Both the position numbers and the translations under genes were made by a program. The notes under the pieces are model-generated. The model was given only the letters and a program-made list of their open reading frames with translations. It ran no database searches and was not told where the DNA came from. Shown here in pieces: positions 24,443 through 35,027 of a stretch of 52,910 nt of DNA. Positions within the stretch are counted from its first letter, which is position 1. Every line of letters starts with the position of its first letter. The stretch comes from Sphingobium sp. CECT 9361 (GTDB lineage Bacteria > Pseudomonadota > Alphaproteobacteria > Sphingomonadales > Sphingomonadaceae). The stretch spans positions 1-52,910 of the forward strand of contig NZ_CAKKNC010000024.1 in NCBI RefSeq assembly GCF_918741285.1. Reading direction: 5' to 3'.

Positions 24443-24841
24443 TCAGTCGGACGCAGGCGCTGCTTTGCCAGGAAGCGGCGTTTCAAGCAGCACCGCAATC
24501 AGATCAGCATACGCGTCGCTCTCCGCCATCATAGCCGATTGCGCTTCAAGGGCGCGGTAGGCTGCAAGCACTCTGTGACCGCAGGCCGTCACGCGCGCTC
24601 CGCGTTCACGACCGCCGCCCGATAGTGTCTCGACCAGCTTTTCTTGAAAACAGCGGTTCATTTCATCAACCAGCAACCAAGTACGCCGGTAACTCATACC
24701 TAGCGCGCGCCCGGCGGCTGATATTGACCGCTCACGCTCGATTGCTTCCAACAGATCAGCTTTACCTGGCCCCATGGCGAAGCCGTTTCCACACAGCAGT
24801 TGCAGTTTTACCTTAAGGGGGCCGACGTGCATCTTTTCCAC
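24443..24841 (-). CDS. Stand-alone ModE-type winged-helix regulator
   Basis: A 132-residue protein matching only the N-terminal DNA-binding domain of ModE: KADLLEAIERERSISAAGRA, LGMSYRRTWLLVDEMNRCFQ, VETLSGGGRERGARVT and the helix HRVLAAYRALE. The molybdate-binding MOP domains of full-length ModE are absent. Short ModE-like regulators exist, and their ligand is often unclear. It lies upstream of a TonB receptor on the same strand and may control it. No molybdate transport gene is near. Confidence 0.85.
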   Translation of the reverse strand: MEKMHVGPLKVKLQLLCGNGFAMGPGKADLLEAIERERSISAAGRALGMSYRRTWLLVDEMNRCFQEKLVETLSGGGRERGARVTACGHRVLAAYRALEAQSAMMAESDAYADLIAVLLETPLPGKAAPASD

Positions 24842-25321
24842 CGATCAGGATTAGCTGGCTTAGAAACATAGCGGTGGCTTCGATCAACGTTCTTGTCAAA
24901 CTCTGTGCCCTTGCAACGGTGCCTTAGGGCTGCTCGCTTAACCGAATTCAGGTCTCAGCGGCGGCGTCAGACAGTCGACTGAAGTGCCAGACTTGCAATC
25001 TTCTAGGCCATAATGAGCCGGGTCTCCCCCGGGCGGTGACGACCCTTTGTGGTCCTTCCCGGTGGCTTTTCCATTTCCCGGAAGCGGACATAGAACAGCG
25101 TGCGGTTGCCGCATTTTCAACGTCCGAAAGGTCGGACATTCGCGACAGTCTGGTTCTGAGCACTGAAAATGGGATAGCCGACATTCCGGCTCAGAAATAT
25201 CGGTGTCAGTTACCGCCAACATAGCGGCCAATCGCAGATTCTGTGGGGCGTTGGAACCTGCCGTTCGTTAACAAGGTGAAACTTCCGGAACGAACAGTAA
25301 TTCTCGGCCGTTTTGACAAAG
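24842..25321. other. Intergenic region with hairpin
   Basis: About 480 bp with no recognisable gene. A perfect hairpin GTCCGA-AAGG-TCGGAC lies at 25122-25137 in a stretch of short oligonucleotide repeats of the kind scattered between sphingomonad genes. This separates the ModE-like regulator from the lipoprotein gene. Confidence 0.4.
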
Positions 25322-25915
25322 ATGGTCTTGAAAAGAAACTGTGCGGCGCTTGTACTGGCCCTGCTCCTTGTAGCCTGTGAACGCTCACAGCATCCCGTAG
25401 AAGTACGGAATGAGTCCGCCACAGCGCCAGTCTCAAACGTCGACGGCACTTCGATAGAAGCGACGCAGGAATCAGGCAGCATACCCGCAAAAAAAGCTGA
25501 GGGCGCAAGGCCCGGCGTTACACCGCCTGAATTGACGCCGCAGGCCGAACGAGGCGAAAAAGGAGCGCGCAACATGCTGCTCACGTTTGCGCAGGCGATC
25601 GAGTTGAAGCAATTCGGGCAGGCTTGGGATCTACTCAATCCAGCAGATAAGCAGAAGTGGAGCAAGGCGGACTTTGCAGCCATATTTGCTGACCTTACGA
25701 AAGTTTCCGTGGTCATTCCCGACGGAACGACGGAGGGTTCAGCGGGATCGATTTATTACAACGCGCCAATCACTGTCACCGGCAATGACAACGACGGTCG
25801 GCCTGTGCGCATCGAAGGGAAAGCGGTATTACGGCGAGTAAACGACGTCGACGGCGCGACCCAAGCCCAACTACGGTGGCATTTCGACACTCTGGACCTT
25901 CGCTGGACCCATTAA
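25322..25915 (+). CDS. Predicted lipoprotein of unknown function
   Basis: A 197-residue protein with a type II signal peptide: MVLKRNCAALVLALLLVACE, with Cys as the lipidation site. A low-complexity linker rich in Ala, Thr, Glu and Pro precedes a folded domain of about 120 residues (LTFAQAIELKQFGQAWDLLN, IYYNAPITVTGNDNDGRPVR, WHFDTLDLRWTH). The fold resembles the small NTF2-like or DUF4878-like domains found in many lipoproteins, but I do not recognise the family with confidence. A TTG at 25313 is an alternative start three codons upstream. Confidence 0.7.
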   Translation: MVLKRNCAALVLALLLVACERSQHPVEVRNESATAPVSNVDGTSIEATQESGSIPAKKAEGARPGVTPPELTPQAERGEKGARNMLLTFAQAIELKQFGQAWDLLNPADKQKWSKADFAAIFADLTKVSVVIPDGTTEGSAGSIYYNAPITVTGNDNDGRPVRIEGKAVLRRVNDVDGATQAQLRWHFDTLDLRWTH

Positions 25916-26082
25916 CTAACCAACCTAAATCAGTCAGTCGTTGATCTCCTTAGTAACCTACGTGATTTTGGGGTGCGCGGCGGTTGCCGCTAACAAAACG
26001 GACGTTAGGGCGTGCAATGGGTTTTCCCGAAACTGGCCCTTTGTTCATTATCACGACATTCTGGCGAAAGGCGGTAGCCCGA

Positions 26083-26910
26083 TTATTTATTTTTCGTGGC
26101 TGGCACCCCTACAACCTTTGTTGACTCCGTCGGCGGTAATAAAAACGCATTGATCAACACTACGAATAACGATGCCGCCAAAACGGCGGAAATTTGGGCT
26201 GCGAACATGTAGCGTCGGTCGTATATAAATATCTTTTGCTGACCAGGCTGGTATCCAACTTCAAATGATGGAAATGTCCCTAGGTATTCGTTTCGAAAAA
26301 CCCGCGGGCGACGCCAATATTGCCTCGCAACCCGTGGCCACAGTAACATGTCGAGAACACGGCGGAACCAAGCCGGGGAACGGCTATAAGCAACAGATAC
26401 GCGGCTGCTGTTCAGAGGAATTGCGCTCTCGCCAGGTATCTTAATGCAGCCATTCCACCTCTCCGGCCAAATCAAAATACGTGCTATTACCCACATGGAC
26501 TTGGGATCCCAATCGCCGCGATAAACAATCTCGCTAGCCCGGGCACGCATAAAGCTTCCGCCGATCAAAACGTATAAAAACAGCAAATCGTCTACGTAGC
26601 CGGGGAGGCGAATGCGGAACGGAAGTGTGACCCAATTGATCGCCCCATGAACGATGGCACGGTAAGTTGCCAATAAGGAGCTCAGAATCGTAGAAAGGTG
26701 AAGGTGGCCTAGTGAGTTCACGAAATTAAGGCAGGCGACGACAGCAACTACAATGCCCAAAATATTGTAGATTCCGGACATGGAACGCCAGACTTCGTTG
26801 AGGGATCGCCAAAATTCGTCGTTGGGCGTGTTGTCCCGCTTATAAGTTTTCGCCATCCTCTTGGGCGCTGCCGGCTCGCTTTGAGTCCGCCTCCCATCGC
26901 GATCGGGCAT
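26083..26910 (-). CDS. Hypothetical membrane protein
   Basis: A 275-residue protein with a charged N-terminus and hydrophobic segments at about residues 50-68 (ILGIVVAVVACLNFVNSLG), around the middle (LLFLYVLIGGSF) and near the C-terminus (ISAVLAASLFVVLINAFLLP). A central soluble part is rich in Trp and Arg (RILIWPERWNGCIKIP, FRRVLDMLLWPRVARQYWRR). I recognise no domain. Codon use is less GC-biased than its neighbours, suggesting recent acquisition. ATG 26910 is the outermost start; an internal ATG at residue 19 is also possible. Confidence 0.6.
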   Translation of the reverse strand: MPDRDGRRTQSEPAAPKRMAKTYKRDNTPNDEFWRSLNEVWRSMSGIYNILGIVVAVVACLNFVNSLGHLHLSTILSSLLATYRAIVHGAINWVTLPFRIRLPGYVDDLLFLYVLIGGSFMRARASEIVYRGDWDPKSMWVIARILIWPERWNGCIKIPGESAIPLNSSRVSVAYSRSPAWFRRVLDMLLWPRVARQYWRRPRVFRNEYLGTFPSFEVGYQPGQQKIFIYDRRYMFAAQISAVLAASLFVVLINAFLLPPTESTKVVGVPATKNK

Positions 26911-27266
26911 TCTCGTTCCATTCGTGTCAATCTGAGTTTGTGCGAGGCAACCCTAGCTCTCGCATCCCTTGATAACAAATGGCATGAGGCAACGTTCGGA
27001 TACTTCGCAACTGCCTACGGCAGGTGGGTATCGGAACTCTGAATCGAGCGAGAGGTTTGAGAGAAAGGTTGTTGGGCTGTCGCCTGAAAAGCGGTCATTC
27101 CCTGACGAAAGGCTGCCCATTTGAAAGCTGTCGGTCATTCATGCATCTGTTTACTTCGCCTCCTGGACCGAATTCAAACTGTACAGTTTTAGAGCAGGAT
27201 CGTCGGAAGAAGACGTTGTCGTTCGACGACCTCTACTCCTCGCATGACGTCCGTCGTATTGATCCG
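26911..27266. other. Intergenic region
   Basis: About 355 bp upstream of the membrane-protein gene and downstream of the chimeric oxidoreductase gene. I see no gene or clear regulatory element apart from short GGTCATTC-type repeats. Confidence 0.35.
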
Positions 27267-29723
27267 TCACGACGCAAGTAGTGCCGCTGAACGGAGAGTG
27301 GGGAGACACGCGAGGTCCGGCATCAAGTCCTGCAGCTCGTCGAGGATGCCTACCATATCTTGAGCTTCGGATGGGGCTAGGCGGCGCTCCACGAGGGTTC
27401 GCAGGTTCTTCTCCAACGCTGCCGCGTATTCCGCAGCATCGGTCGAGCTGGCCGCGCTGGCGACGGCAAGCTCCGCAAAGGACCGATATGTCCATTTCCC
27501 GCCCGCCTTTCTTTCGAATGCAAGAGCGAAGGTTCGCTCGGCGAGCAGCTTATCTTTCCATCGCGCGGCGGCAGTCAGCGCCAACTCAACCGACTGGGCA
27601 AACGCATCATCCGTAGAGCGCTCCAGAAGCGCGATCACGCTGTCACGCGAAACACCAAGATCGGAAGGCTGCTCGAAAGCCAACAGCGCGTTGAAAAGCG
27701 CATTTTGATCGCCAACGATGTTGCCACTGTCCATGGCAGAGGCGAGCTCAGCTGATGGGAATGTCTGAGTCTGCCAGTTGGAGCTGTACTCATCGAGCGG
27801 ACCAGCTGAAAACTCTACTATGTCCGGAACTTCCACGCCGTCCGAGGCCACATATACTGACCAGGCGGCGGGACGATCGGCTTCAGGAATTGAACGAATG
27901 ATGTTCCTCAACCTCATGCGCACTTGAGCGGCGATGACGAGCGGATGGAGGCGCTCGCGAACCCACCACCGCTCGCTGCTTCGCTCAACCAAGCTAGCTA
28001 CCCGATAGGAATTGCCGATCCAACGCTCAACCATCTCGAGAAACTTGGGCCGCTTGACTTCGAGCTTAGAGAACTCACGCGTCAACAGTCCAGCGTGGGC
28101 TAGCAAGGCGCACCGCCGGTTAGCAATCGGGGCGTCTGACAATGTGCCGTTGATATCGGCAGACCCGATGACGGATTTGGCTAGTGCAACGAAGTCGTGA
28201 GCAGCCTCCGCCATCCGCTCGCTGGTGCCGAGATAGGCATCAAGAACCTCGGTGCCGACTTTGACACAATCGTCGCTTCCGAGCCTCGAACTCACGATTT
28301 GCAAGGCGGCAATTGCGGAGAAGAGGTCGCCCGCCTGGGCGAGTTCGGAAGCTAACTCCGCTGCCTCTTTGTCGGCCAGACCCGCGACTAGCGCCTTTAT
28401 GTCAAAGTCTGTCGCAATCGCCAGAGGCGCAATCAGGAAGGCCACATGAGCTACATTTCCCTGCTCGGCTCGACGTTCGACTGCTTGGCCAAGAGCCTGC
28501 GAGAGTGGCAGCCCGGCTCCGAGCTGGAAGAATGCTTCGTAATAGGCCCGTTCGTTCGCCTGCAGGTCGGAGAGCGTCAGGTCGCCCACCTTTCCTCGAA
28601 AATCTTGCAACCACCTTTCGGGTGCGGTGCGGAACGCGCCGAGCAAACTCTTGAGTTCATCCATGCTTATCGGTGTCCCGGCAATCTTATTTGACCACTC
28701 TGAGACATCGCGGTGGGGTAGTGTAGTGTTGATGCAGAGGCGCCTAAATGTAGCGAGGCGTATCGCGGGGTCATCATGGAGGAGGCCTGCGAAATCCAGA
28801 GTTACGCTCCCGTCCGCGCCTTTGACGACAACACCTGTACTCGCATCCCAATCCCCGCTGCTGGCAACTTCGACACCCTCAACGTCCATCATCGGGACCG
28901 TTCTGCCGTCAAAGGTCGCTCTTAGAAAGTCGAAGAGGGATTCGGGTGAAACTATGTGCCCGCCGATCCGCACACGACCCGAACCGAGGCCAAAGACTTG
29001 CTGCACACGATCAGTTCGAAGTGTTTGGTCGCGTAGATCCTCCGGCGTAGTCGTCCTGTAGTCGATGAACATGTCAACGCCGAGGTTCATCAGCATCTTT
29101 TCATGCTTGGCCGACGCCACTGCGATCACATGAGCACCCTTCCACTTGGCGATCTGTACCGCAAAATGTCCCACGCCGCCGGCCGCGCCATTGACCATCA
29201 CCGTCTTGCCGGCAAGCGGCACCGGATGGTGTTGGTTTGGCATGACCGGGTTTGGCTCGTCATGTCCCAAGTCGATGAGGAACTGCCAGGCGGTAAAAAG
29301 CGACATGGGCGCAGCAGCGGCATGAACATGATCTATCCCGCGCGGCTTGTGTCCCAGCTGTGTCGCCGGAACGTTCACATATTCTGCATAGGCTTTGCTA
29401 CTCCCGAAGACGCCCTCCGGGAAACGAACCATAGAGTAAACCTCATCGCCGACCTTGAAACCGCCAACGTCGCCGGCCACAGCCGCGACCGTTCCCGAGA
29501 TATCGGTTCCGGGAATGATGGGAAAGTCGCCTGCGGGCCGCCATTCGGGCGGCAGCGTGCGATAGCCGTCACGCAAATACCAATCTGGTGGGTTGACGCC
29601 TATAGCATGAACGCGAACCAGAACTTCACCACGATCAAGTTCAGGCTTCGGCGCGTTCTCATACTTTAGCATTTCTGGTCCACCGAAAGCATGCAGGCGA
29701 ACCGCCTTCATCAAATCGTTCAT
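27267..29723 (-). CDS. Chimeric MDR oxidoreductase-unknown domain protein
   Basis: An uninterrupted 818-codon gene made of two unrelated parts. Residues 1 to about 226 are an NADP-dependent zinc-independent alcohol dehydrogenase-like (quinone oxidoreductase) protein: MKAVRLHAFGGPEMLKYENA, IIPGTDISGTVAAVAGDVGG, NGAAGGVGHFAVQIAKWKGA, LGVDMFIDYRTTTPEDL. At about 29040 the sequence switches to a 590-residue mostly helical region I do not recognise (RDQTLRTDRVQQV, VRIGGHIVSPESLFDFLRAT, AYYEAFFQLGAGLPLSQALG). The oxidoreductase lacks the last 100 or so residues of the cofactor-binding domain and C-terminus, so a deletion fusing two genes is the simplest explanation. ATG 29723 is chosen because GGAG lies eight bases upstream. 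The divergent LysR gene is the usual partner of such oxidoreductases. Confidence 0.75.
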   Translation of the reverse strand: MNDLMKAVRLHAFGGPEMLKYENAPKPELDRGEVLVRVHAIGVNPPDWYLRDGYRTLPPEWRPAGDFPIIPGTDISGTVAAVAGDVGGFKVGDEVYSMVRFPEGVFGSSKAYAEYVNVPATQLGHKPRGIDHVHAAAAPMSLFTAWQFLIDLGHDEPNPVMPNQHHPVPLAGKTVMVNGAAGGVGHFAVQIAKWKGAHVIAVASAKHEKMLMNLGVDMFIDYRTTTPEDLRDQTLRTDRVQQVFGLGSGRVRIGGHIVSPESLFDFLRATFDGRTVPMMDVEGVEVASSGDWDASTGVVVKGADGSVTLDFAGLLHDDPAIRLATFRRLCINTTLPHRDVSEWSNKIAGTPISMDELKSLLGAFRTAPERWLQDFRGKVGDLTLSDLQANERAYYEAFFQLGAGLPLSQALGQAVERRAEQGNVAHVAFLIAPLAIATDFDIKALVAGLADKEAAELASELAQAGDLFSAIAALQIVSSRLGSDDCVKVGTEVLDAYLGTSERMAEAAHDFVALAKSVIGSADINGTLSDAPIANRRCALLAHAGLLTREFSKLEVKRPKFLEMVERWIGNSYRVASLVERSSERWWVRERLHPLVIAAQVRMRLRNIIRSIPEADRPAAWSVYVASDGVEVPDIVEFSAGPLDEYSSNWQTQTFPSAELASAMDSGNIVGDQNALFNALLAFEQPSDLGVSRDSVIALLERSTDDAFAQSVELALTAAARWKDKLLAERTFALAFERKAGGKWTYRSFAELAVASAASSTDAAEYAAALEKNLRTLVERRLAPSEAQDMVGILDELQDLMPDLACLPTLRSAALLAS

Positions 29724-29773
29724 TTTCATATCTCCGTGCAAGGCTCGTATCCTCCAAAGGCATTTAGGATCTA

Positions 29774-29793
29774 ACAGTAAGGTTGATAACTGT
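29774..29793. promoter_or_regulatory. Candidate LysR operator
   Basis: ACAGT-N10-ACTGT lies midway between the divergent oxidoreductase-chimera and LysR genes. It has the interrupted-dyad form of LysR-type binding sites (T-N11-A). The assignment rests on position and symmetry only. Confidence 0.4.
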
Positions 29794-29817
29794 GCGGAAT
29801 GGCGCTTTAGTAGTGCC

Positions 29818-30795
29818 ATGACGGAACATATCGCACTGGATCGCCTGACGGGACTTATCGCGTTCGCGCGGGCCGGATCGCTGGGCAGCTTCACCGCCGC
29901 AGCCCGTTCCCTCTCCATCACTCCATCAGCGGTCAGCAAGAGCATTCAGCGGCTAGAACGTTCCTTGGGAGTGTCATTGTTCACCCGAACGACGCGCTCG
30001 CTCACGTTGACGCCTGAAGGTCGTGATGTGCACGAGCGGGCGCTTCGTCTGCTGCGCGAAGCGGAAGACATCGAGCAAACTGCCATGAGCGCACGTTCGG
30101 AGCCGTCGGGCACGTTGCGAGTGGCGGCATCATTGCCGATCGGCCTTCACCTCATCGCGCCATCACTACCGCAATTTCGAAGACTTCATCCAAAACTGGT
30201 TATAGATCTCAGACTAAGCGACCGTATGGTCGACATAATCGATGAAGGAATCGATGTCGCGATACGTATTGGCGATCTCGCCGACACCCGCCTTCTCTCG
30301 CGCAAGCTTGCGCCGCACCGGCTCTGCTGTTTCGCCTCACCTGCCTATCTTGATGCGCGCGGTACGCCAATGCATCCCAACGATCTGGAAGTGCACGAAA
30401 CGGTAAATTTGCGCTATCAGAGCACGGGCCAGACCTTTCGCTGGCCGTTTCGCATGGGCGAGCGCGAGATGGAAATCGTACCAAAGTCCGGGGTGGTCGT
30501 CGATTCCAGCGATGCCGTGGTCGCGATGCTCGCTGCGGGCGGGGGGATAGGCATGGCTACATCATTTGCCGCAGCATCCTTCGTGAAGCGCGGCGAATTG
30601 GTTCCTGTGCTTTCTGAGTTCGTTGTCGAGCGTCACAACATCACGGCCCTCTGGCCGGAAAGTCGGCGCGCCAATCCGGCGGTGCGTGCCTTTCTCAACA
30701 TGCTCCACGCTGCATCCGGGGAGTTGATGGCGGCCACCGCTGAATTCGTCGGGATCATTCCTTCACACTTTGGACCGATCCAACGAAAGAAGTAA
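29818..30795 (+). CDS. LysR-family regulator
   Basis: A 325-residue LTTR. The N-terminal HTH reads IAFARAGSLGSFTAAARSLS, ITPSAVSKSIQRLERSLGVS and LFTRTTRSLTLTPEGRDVHE. The effector domain (LRVAASLPIGLHLIAPSLPQ, IDVAIRIGDLADTRLLSRKL) resembles the DmlR/AaeR-like group that often regulates a divergent oxidoreductase. The start at 29818 is 94 bp from the start of the chimeric oxidoreductase gene. If the target enzyme is broken by fusion, this regulator may now control the fusion product. Confidence 0.9.
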   Translation: MTEHIALDRLTGLIAFARAGSLGSFTAAARSLSITPSAVSKSIQRLERSLGVSLFTRTTRSLTLTPEGRDVHERALRLLREAEDIEQTAMSARSEPSGTLRVAASLPIGLHLIAPSLPQFRRLHPKLVIDLRLSDRMVDIIDEGIDVAIRIGDLADTRLLSRKLAPHRLCCFASPAYLDARGTPMHPNDLEVHETVNLRYQSTGQTFRWPFRMGEREMEIVPKSGVVVDSSDAVVAMLAAGGGIGMATSFAAASFVKRGELVPVLSEFVVERHNITALWPESRRANPAVRAFLNMLHAASGELMAATAEFVGIIPSHFGPIQRKK

Positions 30796-31200
30796 AGGCC
30801 GCTACCGCCCAATCAAGATGGCGGTTGGTCGGTCACGAGATCCGAATAAATGGCGACACTGAAAGGGGCACGACCGTGGAAATGCGCTAGATTTCTTGCG
30901 CTGACCCCGCCACCCACTTTACGTGGAAACACACATTTCCATCGGGCCATGACGATCTCCACATTGTTGTACGCGATAAGACAGAGCCCAAAATTGATCA
31001 TGAAGTGGGAGGAGCACTGGTCACTGGAATGAGCGCGCGAAGATGCGAAAAATCGATTCAGACCTAATCTTCACCATGATGTATCGATCTCTTTGTGCGG
31101 CTTACTCTTCCGCTTCTTCGCTGAATTAACGAACGGCAGCTGCTCGGGCTGATCGTCCAATCACGCGAACTGCGGCTCTGTTGGCGGTCTTTGGCTTCTC
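30796..31200. other. Intergenic region between convergent genes
   Basis: About 400 bp between the LysR stop and the nitronate monooxygenase stop. Short open frames on both strands (about 60 codons) have no recognisable features. No clear terminator is seen. Confidence 0.35.
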
Positions 31201-32253
31201 TCAGTCCAGGAAGCGCAACTCTTCTACGAGGAGTGCGATGAGCTCAGTAGCAGGTAAGGGCCGTGACAGCGGTGCGCCCTGTCCGGCCCATTGTGCGGCA
31301 TATCCGGTTTCGCCAACTGCCTTCGCTGCGGCGATCAACGCCTTTCCAGCATCGTAGGTCATTGGATAGCCGGGATGGGGCAAACCGACATTTTCACCCC
31401 ATTGGGTGAAGCGGTTTGGCAGACCGCGTGCCGGCCGTCCGGAAATTGCGGAGGTCATGACTGTTTTCATAGCAGCCGGACCGGCCAGCGCCGTGCGGTA
31501 GGCAGCATCAGCACTGCTTTCTGGACAGGCGACGAAAGCCGTGCCCAACTGAGCCGCTATGGCACCGAGATCGAGCGCTGCTTGGATGCCGCGTCCATCC
31601 ATTATGCCGCCAGCCGCAATGACCGGCAGGCCAGCGCGTTGCGCCAGTAATCGGGTAAGCGCCAAGGTTCCAAGGCGAGCATCGGGAGCGTCGGGATCGA
31701 ACATTCCGCGATGCCCACCTGCTTCCCAGCCCTGGGCAACAACCGCATCAATTCCTGCGACCTTTGCAGCCTGCGCCTCGTCGAGGCTGGTAGCAGTGGC
31801 TAGCAGCACGCACCCGACGTTCTTGAGCGCAGCGATCCGCTTGGGATCAGGCAAGCCGAAATGGAAGCTGACAACAGCTGGCCTGGCTTCCACCAGCAGC
31901 GCAAGCATTTCATCGTCGTGGAGGAAACTCTTGTAGATCGGACGAAGTGCTGCTGGAGGCTGTGCGCCATATTCTTGGAACAGCGGCGCCATCGCCGCGA
32001 GCCACGCGGCCTCGCGAGCGGAATCTTGCGCCGTTGGTTGATGGACAAAGACATTGACGTTGAACGGCCGATTGCTGAGGGCACGTACGCCAGCACTCAT
32101 TTCCTGCGCACCCACTGCGTCGGTGGCAGCAGCACTGATCGAGCCGAGCGCGCCAGCATTACTGACGGCGGCGGCCAGTTCGGGCGTTGACACACCCGCC
32201 ATTGGTGCTTGCACAAGGGGGAGGGATATCCCGAGGTTTTCTAGCAGTGACAT
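31201..32253 (-). CDS. Nitronate monooxygenase family protein
   Basis: A 350-residue FMN-dependent TIM barrel of the NMO/2-nitropropane dioxygenase family. It begins MSLLENLGISLPLVQAPMAG and shows GALGSISAAATD, VAQGWEAGGHRG with the catalytic-type His, PVIAAGGIMDGRGIQAALDL and AIAAQLGTAFVACPES. It would oxidise alkyl nitronates such as propionate-3-nitronate. The N-terminal VQAPMAG is the class I signature. It stands alone on its strand between a LysR gene and a tRNA fragment, so it gives no operon clue. Confidence 0.9.
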   Translation of the reverse strand: MSLLENLGISLPLVQAPMAGVSTPELAAAVSNAGALGSISAAATDAVGAQEMSAGVRALSNRPFNVNVFVHQPTAQDSAREAAWLAAMAPLFQEYGAQPPAALRPIYKSFLHDDEMLALLVEARPAVVSFHFGLPDPKRIAALKNVGCVLLATATSLDEAQAAKVAGIDAVVAQGWEAGGHRGMFDPDAPDARLGTLALTRLLAQRAGLPVIAAGGIMDGRGIQAALDLGAIAAQLGTAFVACPESSADAAYRTALAGPAAMKTVMTSAISGRPARGLPNRFTQWGENVGLPHPGYPMTYDAGKALIAAAKAVGETGYAAQWAGQGAPLSRPLPATELIALLVEELRFLD

Positions 32254-32422
32254 CCTCTCATCATAGCAAAGTGACCGGAAAATGCGATGGACGTGACAAT
32301 CTGGCTGAAGTGGATGATGGAGCCGTCATATGAACCAACGGCAAGTATTGACTGCGGGCACCGAAAGCTGGAATGGCCGCTGTGTTGGCATGTCGGTCAA
32401 AGTGGACTGCAGGCAACTAGTG

Positions 32423-32465
32423 CTTAATCAGCGGGTCCTTGGTTCGAGCCCAAGTGCGTCCACCA
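32423..32465 (+). other. tRNA-Lys(CTT) 3' fragment, probable attachment site
   Basis: From the anticodon CTT onward the sequence reads as a tRNA 3' half: anticodon-stem strand TCAGC, a T arm with stem CTTGG/CCAAG around loop TTCGAGC (32438-32454), acceptor strand TGCGTCC, discriminator A and encoded CCA (32463-32465). No D arm or 5' acceptor strand precedes it, so this is not a full gene. Truncation at the anticodon is typical of the duplicated tRNA end left by tyrosine-integrase elements. By orientation, the element that left it would lie to the left, with the intact tRNA further upstream outside the window. Confidence 0.75.
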
Positions 32466-32748
32466 TATTTTCAATCACTTATCCGTAATTACGCCGTCTC
32501 ACAGGGCGGCGCAATCCGGCTACGTAATCGCCACGTAATCGCGGAAGGCCAATTTCGACGATGCCACGCTCGCCGCGAGGTGCTCCTCGGGAGTTGTCGC
32601 CTGCTGCTAGCCTTGAGCCATGACAAACTTGATTCGCTGCCGTGGAGCGCTCTTGGAAATCGCCCGCCATTTTGATGCGGAGGCGACGCACGACGGCACA
32701 TGGCGACCGACGATGCCGGGTGGGAACGTCCTGGTCGCGACCGCCAGC

Positions 32749-33147
32749 TCAAAAGGTTTGCAGATCGGGCTTGCATCCTGGGCGCTTCCAAATCCGTGCT
32801 TCTCGCCTCCTCAACCTTTGAATATACGCTGCTGCCTCTTCGCCAGGGACCTCGTCTCCGGCGCGAGGCGCCTGCATGATCCAGGCAGCCTTGAGCGATG
32901 CCTCCTGATTGTTGAAGACGTTGCCTAGCGCAAGCGACGTTGCCGCGCTGACACCGGGCAGGTTCAGCGCATCTGGCGTTTCCGTGAACCGCGCATAGCG
33001 GTAGATCTGATCGAGAGCGCGCCGAGAGCGCGTCTTCATGGAGTTGCGCAGCGCCTCGACCGCCACATCGATACCGATCTTGTTCCTGTGCTTGAAGTAT
33101 GCCCAATGCATTGTAATGCCGAACGGAACCCATCGCTTTGCAAGCAA
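32749..33147 (-). CDS. Hypothetical protein next to the att-like site
   Basis: An open frame of 132 codons (IDVAVEALRNSMKTRSRRAL, LGNVFNNQEASLKAAWIMQA, IQRLRRREARIWKRP) with plausible protein composition and helical stretches. I recognise no family. It may be a fragment of a larger gene of the integrated element. A 214-codon frame on the same strand overlaps it and is likely a shadow. Confidence 0.35.
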   Translation of the reverse strand: MLAKRWVPFGITMHWAYFKHRNKIGIDVAVEALRNSMKTRSRRALDQIYRYARFTETPDALNLPGVSAATSLALGNVFNNQEASLKAAWIMQAPRAGDEVPGEEAAAYIQRLRRREARIWKRPGCKPDLQTF

Positions 33148-33356
33148 GACAAGTAGCTAATAACTTCAGAATATTTTGGACTTTAGCAAAAACAAAATTG
33201 ACATATTATTCTGTTGTATTTGGGCAGATAGCTAAGATAATTTCGCGGGAAATCGGCATCTATTATTGATAACATCCGATAGCAGCTTTTCGACTGGCAG
33301 GTTCATCCGAAACCCGCCGTTCATCGCGAGGTGGGTCAAACTGATCTCAACATGCT
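33148..33356. other. AT-rich boundary segment
   Basis: About 200 bp, much more AT-rich than its surroundings (for example AAAAACAAAATTGACATATT), separate the att-side remnants from the catabolic operon. There is no gene. The change in composition at this point supports a junction between two blocks of different origin. Confidence 0.45.
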
Positions 33357-34967
<1,611 letters not shown>

Positions 34968-35027
34968 ATCATTCTCCGGTGTCGTACCGGCGAATGCTCT
35001 ATCCACCGGCATCCCTTGCGAAACCCG

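Noticed and set aside
27151..27495. A 114-codon minus-strand frame at the end of the chimeric gene.
   Set aside because: It largely overlaps the well-supported chimeric gene in another frame and has low-complexity Arg/Ser composition.
32489..33133. A 214-codon minus-strand frame beside the tRNA fragment, considered as an integrase.
   Set aside because: It has no tyrosine-recombinase motifs and an Arg/Ser/Ala-biased composition typical of a shadow frame.
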